DNA from: Calditrichia bacterium
Lineage (GTDB): Bacteria; Calditrichota; Calditrichia; RBG-13-44-9; J075
Reading direction: 5' to 3'
DNA: 64,000 bases
NCBI GenBank assembly: GCA_020635015.1
Contig: JACKAP010000010.1
Span: 173,512 to 237,511, forward strand
The translations under genes were made by a program, and so were the position numbers. Positions within the stretch are counted from its first letter, which is position 1, and every line of letters begins with the position of its first letter. Positions 18,001 through 25,605 of this stretch are shown here, in pieces. Below the pieces are notes generated by a model. That model was not told the origin of the DNA, did no database searches, and saw nothing but the letters and a program-made list of their open reading frames with translations.

Positions 18001-20167
18001 CCACCCCGATGTAGAGGGTTTCAAAATAAGAAGAAGCCGACACCAGCAGCAGGGTGCCGAGATCACTGATGATATGATCGAAGCGCTTCACAAAATCGCC
18101 GGGGCGGTCGAGATCCATCTCCGGCAGCCCCAGGAGCACCAGGTCGGCCTCCCGGGATTCCACCCGGAGAATTTCGTCGAAGGGCCGCTGCTCAATGCCG
18201 TTCTGGATGACCTTCACCTCGCAGATGATGCGATACTCTTCGAAGATGCGGTGGGCGCTTTTGTAGATCGTATTGGTGAGGGAACTGTCGTCATTGACCA
18301 CCATCAGACGCAACCGGGCCGACGCCCACTCGTCGGCAGAGAGGATGAAACGGATCAGATAGAGCATCAGGGTAAAATTATTGTTGCCCCCGCGCCACCA
18401 GATGTCGACCAGCCGCTTGTCCCCGAATCCCCGTTCCACGTCATAATCGAGCAGCAAAATATTGTAGTCGAGCGTTTTCAACTGATGGAGCAGACCCGCA
18501 AACTTCTCCGGATCGCGGCTGTTGCGAGCCCAGCCCAGCAGCACCGTATTGGGTTCCATCCCCGGCATGCCGTAGTAGCGGCAGATGTGGGACATCCCTT
18601 CATAGATGTCATCGACTTCCCGGCGGCGGTGGAAAATGCCGGGCAGCGGCCCATTGGTCGGCGGCGCGACATCGGGCTCCGCTGCGGGTTGTTTTTTCTG
18701 ACTTCTCGATTCTACCAGCTCAAAATCCGACAATACGCCGCGTTTATAAGCCAGCCACTTGCCAAACTCCACCAGGTGAGGGCGGGCGAAGAGGCCGCCG
18801 CTGAAGAGAATGATATTGGGACGCCAGTTGCGCTGATGCAACTGGCCCAGATGCAGCCGGGACAGGCCGGTGCGCACAATCGAGGACCATACCCCTTCCC
18901 AGGTGTCGCCGGATTCCAGGGTCAGTTCCCGGCGCTTCAGGTAGAGGAAGATGATCCCCATCACCAGGGTGGCACCGAACATCGCTACCACATCGAGCAG
19001 GATCATCACCAGGAAACAGGCCAGCGATCCGACAATGCTGATCAGCTTCGGCACCTTAAAATCGGGCCGGAAATCCGGACTGGCCCAGTTCTCCAGGGCG
19101 GAACTCATATTCAGGAAGCCGTAGGCGGTGATGAAGAACATCGACACCACCCGGGCGATCACATCCAGTTCGCCAATCAGGATGCCGGCTTCGGCGATCA
19201 GAAACGTCATGAGCAGGGCATTGCGCGGCTCGTTCTCCTTGCCGTAGCCCCGGGCAAAAAATTTCGGGGTGATCTTGTCGGAAGAGGCCGCCTGGAGAAT
19301 GCGCGGGGCGCCGAGAATACTCCCCATGGCGGAGGAGAGAGTCGCGCCCCAGATCCCGGCGATCACCAGCGGGGGGAAAAAGGAGATATCCAGGAGAATG
19401 TTGCTGTTATTCACCAGGGCGTCGGAAGAGACCCGGTAGGAGAAGAACACTGCCAGGCCGATATAGACGATCAGGCCCACGGTGATGGCCAGGATGGTGC
19501 CCAGGGGAATCGATTTCTTGGGATCTTTCAGATCACCGGACATCGACACCCCGGCCTCAAAGCCGGTCACCGCCGGGAAGAAGATCCCGAACAGCACCAT
19601 CCAGGGGGCCGCCGAGGGGATGCTGCTCAGGAGCGGTTCGGCCGGCTCAAAATTATGATTGCCGAAAAAAATCGAGATCAGCGACAGGGCGATGGCGGCC
19701 AGAATAAAATATTGGGTTTTCAGGGCCAGAGCAGTGCTGATAAACGTAATGATCGTCACCAGCAGCAGCGCGGTGGTGCCGGCGATGCGGATGCTGTTGC
19801 GGGTGACCTCAATATCCCAGTAGCTCAGAAAGCTCTCCGAAAAACCGATCAGGTAAAGACTGACGCTGAAGGACAGGCCGACGAACAAGGCCAGCCCCAG
19901 GGTGCCGCCGATCGGCAGCCCCAGGCTGCGGGAAATGATGTAATAGCTCCCCCCCGCCCGCACCTTCTTATCGGTGGCGATGGAAGAGACGCTCAGACCG
20001 GTGGTCACCGAAATAATGTGCGCCACAACGATGATGCCGATGGTGCTGAACAGGCCGGCCTGCCCAACAATCCAGGGCAGGCGGAGATACATAATGACAC
20101 CTAAAATCGTTAGAATCGAGGGGGTAAACACCCCGCTGAACAAACCGAACTTTTTCGCCTGCGCCAT
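15017..20167 (-). CDS. SLC12-type (cation-chloride cotransporter-like) transporter fused to coiled-coil and P-loop ATPase
   Basis: A 1716-residue protein; the start is the ATG at 20167 rather than a TTG 14 codons upstream. Residues ~1-415 form about 12 membrane helices of the amino-acid/polyamine/organocation superfamily, with VMYLRLPWIVGQAG and VRAGGSYYIISRSLGLP in TM1-TM3 as in SLC12 cotransporters. Residues ~430-730 match the cytosolic SLC12 regulatory domain (RPNIILFSGGL, NTVLLGWARN, VNDDSSLTNTIYKSA, LVLLGLPE). A long helical region (~750-1390) follows, then LPFYYKQLFLGEP and a P-loop ATPase: Walker A GAPRSGKSA near residue 1425, Walker B AIIIDDLELW near 1495. This ATPase resembles the free-standing one at 8055-11207. 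I know no characterised SLC12 protein with such a tail. The MscS-like gene overlaps its stop codon. Confidence 0.85.
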   Translation of the reverse strand: MAQAKKFGLFSGVFTPSILTILGVIMYLRLPWIVGQAGLFSTIGIIVVAHIISVTTGLSVSSIATDKKVRAGGSYYIISRSLGLPIGGTLGLALFVGLSFSVSLYLIGFSESFLSYWDIEVTRNSIRIAGTTALLLVTIITFISTALALKTQYFILAAIALSLISIFFGNHNFEPAEPLLSSIPSAAPWMVLFGIFFPAVTGFEAGVSMSGDLKDPKKSIPLGTILAITVGLIVYIGLAVFFSYRVSSDALVNNSNILLDISFFPPLVIAGIWGATLSSAMGSILGAPRILQAASSDKITPKFFARGYGKENEPRNALLMTFLIAEAGILIGELDVIARVVSMFFITAYGFLNMSSALENWASPDFRPDFKVPKLISIVGSLACFLVMILLDVVAMFGATLVMGIIFLYLKRRELTLESGDTWEGVWSSIVRTGLSRLHLGQLHQRNWRPNIILFSGGLFARPHLVEFGKWLAYKRGVLSDFELVESRSQKKQPAAEPDVAPPTNGPLPGIFHRRREVDDIYEGMSHICRYYGMPGMEPNTVLLGWARNSRDPEKFAGLLHQLKTLDYNILLLDYDVERGFGDKRLVDIWWRGGNNNFTLMLYLIRFILSADEWASARLRLMVVNDDSSLTNTIYKSAHRIFEEYRIICEVKVIQNGIEQRPFDEILRVESREADLVLLGLPEMDLDRPGDFVKRFDHIISDLGTLLLVSASSYFETLYIGVEVQAERPAAAMQEALPAMELPALPLPGDERIAFTLETFKQSLETALAGHRQDYLARIEAATLRPVEALDQLIGRIFENLEKSPGEDKPKRRKLLARSHSDFLYQTRQVFGDWREKQLPAQRQLLEDGVEILLGQLSELVAASPERLSIYYEKADFQSAAGDQAGRKLRKAFRRGWQRLTRRPFSREVPFRELQRQLLENGLWEDWRHGLESLGSASYQAITDLQKLLEAIREGLLRIEKQWTSGGADADGAATIATEYRNARQRIADIRAAVQRYFLGYQQTLADSSRKRLAAVCEQLRRAEDEPFYPVKLPASKSAGAHRARIIETPEIWIHHQATFLDNVLLDLLLMSFQNRITIVVQRVSSEINLNLNNNLLGPMETVCQALADFQDHWDEEALLKLRKYGDFELSFEPDEIIRTFIEEFREAIDSLPETIETFSEEAINQIETQPLEDAPVLVISLRRLIEYMIEADFITPLQAYLDDLPQAFQRADDVTDDVVRLILFNLENLDTPADPGAREEARRDAEALVRNGEKRILEAFRQVNEIYEALNALIQRQLARAYDKMNTYNISRSAENLHQYILSQESQKVLSFFGIAREQVESFARDRLVRLLYQRSEEILAVRHLEAAGGRRENPVTAALAFREAVSPRPEVLNALPFYYKQLFLGEPHINRDFWVTREREQQLAERAMRHFQSGLAGGILVVGAPRSGKSAFCHYLAGKYFQSGQIFTVHPPAGGSADPEVFRQYLEKALQTRGDYPRIFENLPARCAIIIDDLELWWERSRDGFAVVAQLLALIEQYGAQCCFLVNLNAAGFQLINKIRKIDDHFLGVIECQPFDAEALKEVLMRRHRSTGLKFSLEGHGEDQLSQWRLARLFNRFFDHAQGNVGLALQAWIAQIARIQNNVLEITPPRRPEMPPWQALDPEWLVLLVQLLLHKQLTSGRLLRIMSEPEDSLLPRLNSLKRSGLISENGEGVLQVDGFIAPHLMQRLLELEVF

Positions 20168-20568
20168 CTGCCATCCCGGAATAATCGTGAGGAAATTAAT
20201 TTTGAACAACAGCGAAGTTTACTAAATTATAGATGCTCGAACAATCAAATTCGCTGAATCAGCCGGACGTCCCTGCTGCCGGAAGGATCATATCTAATTA
20301 AACAGGAATTTCGACCCAACATCAATAAATTTATTATTTTTAAAGTTTTGCTCGGCAGCGCGGATCATCTTTAAATTAGGCACTATGATGCTTGGCGCGG
20401 TCTGCGGCCGCAACCAAATGGTAAATGCTTAATGCTCAACGGTAAATGCTCATTGTCATACATTTACTGGAAAATTTTGCTAACAGAACAAAGTTTTGTG
20501 CGAATGCAGTACGGAAGCAGATGGGCAGGGAATGAATAGTCACCATAGTGAAACAGCAGGAGTACCAC
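20168..20568. repeat. intergenic region with ~120-base dispersed repeat (copy at 20392-20512; partner at 58588)
   Basis: No gene is visible in this 400-base gap. Bases 20392-20512 match 58588-58712 over nearly their whole length: TTGGCGCG, GGCCGCAACC, ATGGTAAATGCTTA, GCTCATTGT, AAAATTTTG, ACAAAGTTTTG and a final GTAC are shared in order. A shorter piece occurs at 25313-25342. The promoter of the fusion gene must lie between 20168 and about 20260. Confidence 0.7.
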
Positions 20569-21348
20569 ATGAAAATTGTGACCGGATGGGGCGACCAATT
20601 TATCGGCGAAAAAGACACTTATCTATGGCACTGCGGCCCGCTGCAGTTGTATTATAAAGTCATCTACGACGAGCTATGGCTGGCCTATCATCACAGCGAT
20701 TCGGAACCGCCGGAGCAACCGGCCGATGAAACCACTCTGAAATGGCAGCGCTGGTCGCTGAAGAAGGCCGCGGCTTCTATTAAGATCCTGCCCACGTTCC
20801 CGGACCTGCCGGTGATCATCAAACCGGAGACCGCCTTCTGGATGACGCCGGGCGTGAAGACCCGGGTTTATCCGCGTATTCCCCTGTGGATCAAGGTGCT
20901 GCTGGATGGGGAGGCCCTGCTGGAAACACCGATCCTGCAGATCTCGAAAACCTGGTTCGGCGATTTTCTCGACGGAGAAATCTGCTACTGGATCAAATCC
21001 TATGTACGCAAAGAGATCCTGCCGGAGCAGCACCAACCGTTTCTGGCGGTGTCGCCGATCCAGATCGCCAATCGCTCCGATGAAGAATTGTTAGTGGATA
21101 AGATCTGCCACCGGGTTGACCAGCTCAGCATATTCGAATACGATAACCAGCTCTGGTCCAATGAAACCCGCATCCGCTATCGCGGTCAGAATGATGTCAG
21201 CGAGATCGATATTTTGCGCAAGGCGCCGCCGGAAGCGGTCAAGGCCAAACTGCTCACCGATCCGCGCACCCCGGTCAGCAATAGCATTACCGCCAAAACC
21301 TTCGCTTCGCTGAAGGAGCTGCCCGGGCTGGGATTTTTGAGAGGGTGA
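20569..21348 (+). CDS. DUF432-like protein upstream of mscS
   Basis: A 259-residue soluble protein, starting at the ATG with AGGAG eight bases upstream. Beta-rich composition, with LPVIIKPETAFWMTPG, then VYPRIPLWIKVLLDGE, TWFGDFLDGEICYW and AVSPIQIANRSDEELLVDKI. This pattern recalls DUF432, a family known mainly from archaea and some bacteria, often next to mechanosensitive channel genes; my assignment is from memory of the pattern and should be treated as moderate. Here an MscS gene follows at 212 bases, separated by repeats. No membrane segment or signal peptide is present. A cytosolic modulator of the channel is inference. Confidence 0.55.
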   Translation: MKIVTGWGDQFIGEKDTYLWHCGPLQLYYKVIYDELWLAYHHSDSEPPEQPADETTLKWQRWSLKKAAASIKILPTFPDLPVIIKPETAFWMTPGVKTRVYPRIPLWIKVLLDGEALLETPILQISKTWFGDFLDGEICYWIKSYVRKEILPEQHQPFLAVSPIQIANRSDEELLVDKICHRVDQLSIFEYDNQLWSNETRIRYRGQNDVSEIDILRKAPPEAVKAKLLTDPRTPVSNSITAKTFASLKELPGLGFLRG

Positions 21349-21352
21349 TTCG

Positions 21353-21536
21353 AGTGCGGAATGCGGAGTGCGGAGTGCGGAATGAAAGACGCGGAGGGCG
21401 GAGGGCGGAGGGCAAAAGATAAGTAGCTATTGATTCTAAAATCAATATCGTGAGCACAGCGAACTAACATCGCGAGCGACAGCGAGCAAACATCGTGAGC
21501 ACAGCGAACTAACATCGCGAGCGACAGCGAGCAAAC
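21353..21536. repeat. GCGGAGTG tandem run and four 22/23-base ATCGCGAGCG-type units
   Basis: Bases 21353-21415 are runs of GTGCGGA/GGAGGGC. From 21447 four units alternate: ATCGTGAGCACAGCGAAC-type (22 bases) and ATCGCGAGCGACAGCGAGC-type (23 bases). Units 1+2 and 3+4 are an exact 45-base duplication. Related units lie at 55887-56021 and, reversed, at 32641-32684. The ribosome site of the following mscS gene begins ten bases after the last unit. Confidence 0.75.
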
Positions 21537-21559
21537 ATCGCAGATTCAGGAGATAGATT

Positions 21560-22423
21560 ATGGATAGTTTCGAAGGTCTTAAACTATGGTTGACACCGGC
21601 GCATTTGACGATTTTGATGCATGTGGCGCTGCTGCTGTTTGTCGGCATTCCGCTGATCTTCATGCTCAGCAAATGGGTGCGCAATTATCTTTCCGGGCAC
21701 CTCACCCCCCAACGGGGGATGATCGTGGGAAAGGCAATCCATTATTTAGGTCTGATGTTTATTTTCATCATGGTGCTGCAGGAGTTCGGATTTTCCCTGG
21801 GGCCATTGCTGGGGGCGGCGGGGATTGTCGGCATTGCGGTGGGCTTCGCCTCTCAGACCAGCGTATCGAATATCATCAGCGGGATTTTCCTGATCACCGA
21901 ACAGCCGTTTGTGGTCAACGACGTGATCAAGATCGGCGCCATCACCGGCCAGGTATTGTCGATCGACACCCTCTCGGTAAAGCTGCGCACCTTCGACAAC
22001 CAGTTCGTGCGCATCCCCAATGAGACGATCCTGAAGAGTGAGGTGACCACCTTGACCAGATTCCCCATCCGGAGGGCCGATCTGCTGATCTCGGTGGCCT
22101 ACAAGGAGGATCTCGGCCGGGTAAAGCAGGTGCTCCAGGAATTGGCCGACCAAAACCCGCTCTGCCTGCAAGAGCCGGCACCGCTGATCATCTTTGAACA
22201 GTTCGGATCTTCTTCGATCGATATCAAATTTGCGGTATGGGCCACCCGGGACGATTGGCTGAATATGAAGAACAGCATGTTCGAATCGATCAAAAAACGT
22301 TTTGACGCCGAAGGCATCGAGATTCCCTTCCCGCACGTCACTCTCTACACCGGTTCCGTCACCAAACCCTTCCCAGTCACGGCGATCGGGAAAGCGGAGG
22401 AGACGGGTGAGCAGAGGGACTGA
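21560..22423 (+). CDS. MscS-family small-conductance mechanosensitive channel
   Basis: A 287-residue channel of typical MscS length. Helices at about residues 17-38, 60-80 and 88-108; the last is the pore helix with the small-residue pattern GAAGIVGIAVGFASQTSVSNIISG. The beta domain follows: TEQPFVVNDVIKIGAITGQVLSIDTLSVKLRTFD and VRIPNETILKSEV. The C-terminal alpha/beta domain ends IPFPHVTLYTGS. The ATG has AGGAG nine bases upstream. Unlike the channel at 11390 it has no lipoprotein signal. It opens under membrane tension to release solutes. It closes the ion-homeostasis region. Confidence 0.93.
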   Translation: MDSFEGLKLWLTPAHLTILMHVALLLFVGIPLIFMLSKWVRNYLSGHLTPQRGMIVGKAIHYLGLMFIFIMVLQEFGFSLGPLLGAAGIVGIAVGFASQTSVSNIISGIFLITEQPFVVNDVIKIGAITGQVLSIDTLSVKLRTFDNQFVRIPNETILKSEVTTLTRFPIRRADLLISVAYKEDLGRVKQVLQELADQNPLCLQEPAPLIIFEQFGSSSIDIKFAVWATRDDWLNMKNSMFESIKKRFDAEGIEIPFPHVTLYTGSVTKPFPVTAIGKAEETGEQRD

Positions 22424-22475
22424 CTTTATTCACAATGTATTTAGGATTGCTTAACAATTAACTTGTTAACTACCC

Positions 22476-22552
22476 GCCACAGAGACACAGAAATCACAGA
22501 GATGTTGTAATTTAAATAGAATCAATCTCTGTGTGCTCTGTGTCTCTGTGGC
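22476..22552. repeat. inverted-repeat element with CTGTGTCTCTGTGGC arms
   Basis: The left arm GCCACAGAGACACAG (22476-22490) pairs perfectly with CTGTGTCTCTGTGGC (22538-22552), and an inner CACAGAGAT/ATCTCTGTG pair extends the hairpin. The right arm and following bases repeat 14226-14258. Confidence 0.7.
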
Positions 22553-22559
22553 AATTCTG

Positions 22560-22736
22560 TTTGATATCCGGCAACTTACTTTAACCGATCCTAACGGAGA
22601 AATAAATGCGTACAATGAAAATAATGTATGGTTTTTCCCGAGTGGTGTGATCGCCATTCGGTTTATGGATGAATATGATCTGGATTTTAATGACCTCGTC
22701 AAAGGTATAGAGAAAATCAGGTCCTCGTGTCAATAA
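22560..22736 (+). pseudogene. possible short gene fragment abutting a repeat
   Basis: The frame reads LTLTDPNGEINAYNENNVW, then FFPSGVIAIRFMDEYDLDF and NDLVKGIEKIRSSCQ, a protein-like sequence of ~55 residues with alternating strand and helix character. It has no good start: the only upstream GTG lies inside the repeat at 22533. It may be the 3' remnant of a gene whose front was replaced by the repeat. No family recognised; support is weak. Confidence 0.25.
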
Positions 22737-22867
22737 GCATGAAATGATACTTAAATTATTCCCCGCCTTTTCCAAGGCGGGGACAGATTCGCGCAGCGTC
22801 CAGCAAGCGAATCAGGGGCGGTTGCACGCGCCCTATCCCCCCATCCACCCATTAACCCATTAACCCA
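22737..22867. repeat. intergenic hairpin and CCCATTAACCC run
   Basis: A perfect hairpin CCCCGCCTT-TTCC-AAGGCGGGG occupies 22761-22782; it could end transcription of the left fragment, but no T-run follows. Bases 22837-22878 are CCCATTAACCC-type repeats that run into the 3' end of the DinB-like gene. Confidence 0.5.
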
Positions 22868-23365
22868 TCAATCCACCAACCCCCTCACCGACAACCCTCC
22901 GCTGCTCTGCGGGTCGTCGGTCAGCATCCGCCGCAGGTAACCGGCTTGACCGAGATGGAAAGCGGCATGGGTGCAGAGATGCAGCAGAAACCGGCGGCCG
23001 GAAACGGTGATCTTGATCGGAGGCAGGGGAAAATCCTCCGTTAGCACACCCTCATCCAGTCTCGCCATCACCGATGAAACCACTTCGCTGGTCGCGCGGA
23101 TCTCAGCGATCACTTCCTGGCGGGTCGCGCTATGCGCGTTGAACTCATTCTCGCGGTCGCGCACATAGCCGGTGTTGCCCAGCACCCCGCCCACAAAATG
23201 CTTGAGGTTGCCGCAAACATGCCGCGCCAGCACGCCCGCCGGATTGGCCACCCCGGGTAGCGTGCGCCAGATGCTTCCGTCGTCAGGGAACATTTCGATC
23301 TCCTTCGCCAGCGCCGAGAGTTCCCGGGTCAGCAGTAACTGGATATCTTCAAGCAGGGGATTCAT
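22868..23365 (-). CDS. DinB-like four-helix-bundle protein
   Basis: A 165-residue cytosolic protein of the DinB/YfiT-like superfamily, often metal-binding and of thiol-transfer or unknown function. Key signs are a His in the second helix region (GVLARHVCGNLKHFVGGVLG), the interhelix segment RDRENEFNAHSATRQEVIAEI, and the final LLHLCTHAAFHLGQAGYLRRML, with HxxxH-type metal ligands. The ATG has GAGGAG eight bases upstream. It stands alone between repeats. The enzymatic role is unknown. Confidence 0.8.
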   Translation of the reverse strand: MNPLLEDIQLLLTRELSALAKEIEMFPDDGSIWRTLPGVANPAGVLARHVCGNLKHFVGGVLGNTGYVRDRENEFNAHSATRQEVIAEIRATSEVVSSVMARLDEGVLTEDFPLPPIKITVSGRRFLLHLCTHAAFHLGQAGYLRRMLTDDPQSSGGLSVRGLVD

Positions 23366-23482
23366 GGCAGACTCCTCATTTTAATTTGACAATCAGCGAA
23401 AAAAGCCGTTAATTGGGGCTGAAATTTGGGACAATATACGTCCGAGCGATATGCTGTCCGAGGTCAAAGGTAGTTATTTAGC

Positions 23483-23677
23483 CACAGAGACACGGAGATC
23501 ACAGAGATCTGACAACTGACAACCGATGTTACGCGCCATGTTCCAAATTATAATTCGAGCTGTCATTGCGAGGCGTATTTTGCCGAAGCAATCTCCTGCA
23601 TAGTGCACCCATCGGCAGCGACACTGGAAGCGAACCGCAGGAGATTGCCACGCCGCAACCAACGCGGCTCGCAATGA
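23483..23677. repeat. CAGAGACAC repeat and CATTGCGAG...GCAATGA inverted element (copy 1)
   Basis: Bases 23562-23677 form an imperfect inverted repeat starting TCATTGCGAGGCG and ending CTCGCAATGA. Its first 34 bases are the exact reverse complement of 25572-25605. A partial CACAGAGACAC repeat precedes it at 23483-23508. Confidence 0.75.
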
Positions 23678-23737
23678 CGACACCTGATAACCGCATTACA
23701 TGTAAGTATTATACCAAACCCACCGGAGATGAAAAAC

Positions 23738-25144
23738 ATGAAATTTTTTTGGCATGTGTTGTTAACCCTGTTTTTGGGTTCGATGCTAACGCCGTCAGGC
23801 GTTTTGTTGGCCCAGGAGGACGCGCCGGCACTCAACCCGGAGGATATCCGCACGGTCAAGGCAATCTTTGACGAGGTACTGGTCAGCGCGGAAAGTTACC
23901 GCCTGCTCGATCATCTGAGCAACCAGATCGGCCAACGCCTGAGCGGTTCCGAAGGGGCCGCCAAAGCGGTGGCCTGGACCAAACGGGTGATGGAAGACTA
24001 CGGCTTCGACCATGTGTTCCTGCAAGAGGTGATGGTGCCCCATTGGGAGCGGGGCAATCCGGAAGTGGCCCGCATCGGAGGTGCATCCGGAACAGACCTG
24101 CGGGTGCTGGCGATCGGCGGCTCGGTGGCCACCCCGGAGGATGGTCTCAGCGCTGAAGTGGTGGAGGTGCAGTCGCTGGATGAGGTGGCGGAACTGGGGG
24201 AAGCACGCATCAAGGGCAAGATCGTCTTTTACAACCGCCCCTTCGATCAGCGCAACATTTCCACCGGCGCCGGCTATGGCGGTGCGGTAGATCAGCGGGT
24301 GGGCGGCGCCTCCCGGGCGGCGCAGTACGGCGCGGTAGGGGTGGTGATCCGCTCGGTCACCTCGATGTTCGACGATGCTCCCCATACCGGCACCCTCAGC
24401 TATGCCGATACCCTCCCCCGCATCCCCGCCGCAGCGCTGGGAGTGCAGTCGGCCGACCGCCTCACCGAGGCGCTGCGCAAAGATCCCCACACCCGGCTTT
24501 ATCTGAAGATGGACTGCCGCTGGCTGCCCGATGCCCTGTCCCATAATGTGGTCGGCGAGCTGAAAGGCAGTGAGTTCCCCGATCAATATATCGTGATCGG
24601 CGGCCACCTGGATTCCTGGGATGTCGGCCAGGGAGCGCATGATGACGGCGCCGGCTGCATGCAAGCGATCGGAGTGCTGCGCACTTTCCAGAAGCTGGGC
24701 ATTCGCCCCCGCCACACCCTGCGCGCGGTGATGTTCATGAACGAGGAGAACGGCACCCGCGGCGGGAAAAAATATGCCGAACTGGCGGTGCAGAACAACG
24801 AACAGCACCTGCTGGCCATCGAGAGCGATGCCGGAGGGTTCAGCCCCCGCGGCTTCGGGGTCAGTGGCCCCGACGCAGTGCTGGAGAAAATGCGCGGCTG
24901 GCTGCCCTATTTCGACCACAACACCGTCACCTTCTTCCGTAAAGGCGGCGGCGGAGTGGATATCCGTCCCCTGCACCAGGCGATGGATGTGCCGATGGTC
25001 GGCCTCTCCACCGAAGGCCAGCGTATGTTCGACGTGCACCATTCCGAGCATGATATTTTTGAAAATGTCAATCGCCGGGAATTGGAGCTGGGCACCGGGG
25101 CCATGGCAGTGCTGGTTTACCTGGTCGATAAATACGGGTTGTAA
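23738..25144 (+). CDS. secreted M28-family zinc metallopeptidase (carboxypeptidase Q/aminopeptidase-like)
   Basis: A 468-residue exported enzyme. I chose the second ATG, which has GGAG nine bases upstream. The signal peptide ends about VLLAQEDAP. A PA-like insert (residues ~120-230, with KIVFYNRPF) precedes the catalytic part. Zinc ligands of M28 are visible: GGHLDSWDVGQGAHDDGAG (His and first Asp), FMNEENGTRGG (catalytic Glu and ligand), AIESDAGG, and the late HHSEHDIFE His. The length and the order fit the plasma glutamate carboxypeptidase-like branch, which trims peptides in the periplasm or outside the cell. It is not in an obvious operon. Confidence 0.9.
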   Translation: MKFFWHVLLTLFLGSMLTPSGVLLAQEDAPALNPEDIRTVKAIFDEVLVSAESYRLLDHLSNQIGQRLSGSEGAAKAVAWTKRVMEDYGFDHVFLQEVMVPHWERGNPEVARIGGASGTDLRVLAIGGSVATPEDGLSAEVVEVQSLDEVAELGEARIKGKIVFYNRPFDQRNISTGAGYGGAVDQRVGGASRAAQYGAVGVVIRSVTSMFDDAPHTGTLSYADTLPRIPAAALGVQSADRLTEALRKDPHTRLYLKMDCRWLPDALSHNVVGELKGSEFPDQYIVIGGHLDSWDVGQGAHDDGAGCMQAIGVLRTFQKLGIRPRHTLRAVMFMNEENGTRGGKKYAELAVQNNEQHLLAIESDAGGFSPRGFGVSGPDAVLEKMRGWLPYFDHNTVTFFRKGGGGVDIRPLHQAMDVPMVGLSTEGQRMFDVHHSEHDIFENVNRRELELGTGAMAVLVYLVDKYGL

Positions 25145-25182
25145 ATATATTGTGAAGTAAGTTTTTTAAAGCTCAGTTTTGC

Positions 25183-25254
25183 AATTGGTTGTTAGTCATT
25201 GGTTATTGGCAAAGACCTGTCTTGGCCAAAAGCCAATATCCAACGACCCATAAC
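25183..25254. repeat. TTGGTTATTGG inverted-repeat family, copy 1
   Basis: TTGGTTGTTAG...TTGGTTATTGG on the left faces CCAATATCCAACG...CCATAACG on the right across a core GGCAAAGACCTGTCTTGGCC. Related copies lie at 27291, 31145 and 61434. Confidence 0.65.
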
Positions 25255-25312
25255 GTCATGAAAAATGCAAAGAAAAATTAAATCACAATGTAAAAAATGG
25301 TCTATTGTAGCA

Positions 25313-25605
25313 CTTGGCGCGACCAGCAGCCGCAACCCAATAACGTATATTTTTCCCACCGCGGAGAGCGCAGAGAACGCGATGAAAAACAATGCTAAAG
25401 AAGTTGTATCTCAGCAATCTCTACGGTAAAGTTACTGTCCTTGCTGCCATGAAAAACTTTGCTAAAAAAACCAAGTTTGGGGAAATATCGCCATTGCGAG
25501 CCGTGTCTTGCCCGGCGCGGCAATCCCCCGTGGATCGCACCCGGCGTCACTGCCGTTGGGTGCAGCTTGCTGGAGATTGCTTCGGCAAAATACGCCTCGC
25601 AATGA
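25313..25605. repeat. repeat cluster: fragment of the 20392-type repeat and CATTGCGAG element (copy 2)
   Basis: Bases 25313-25342 repeat the TTGGCGCG...GCCGCAACC part of the 20392/58588 element. Bases 25492-25605 are the second CATTGCGAG...GCAATGA element, inverted relative to 23562. Its last bases supply the ATG of the following gene. Confidence 0.7.

Noticed and set aside
17708..20104. 798-residue open frame antisense to the SLC12-ATPase gene
   Set aside because: It mirrors the membrane-domain gene on the other strand; composition is His/Gln/Gly-rich without any domain, typical of a shadow in GC-rich DNA.
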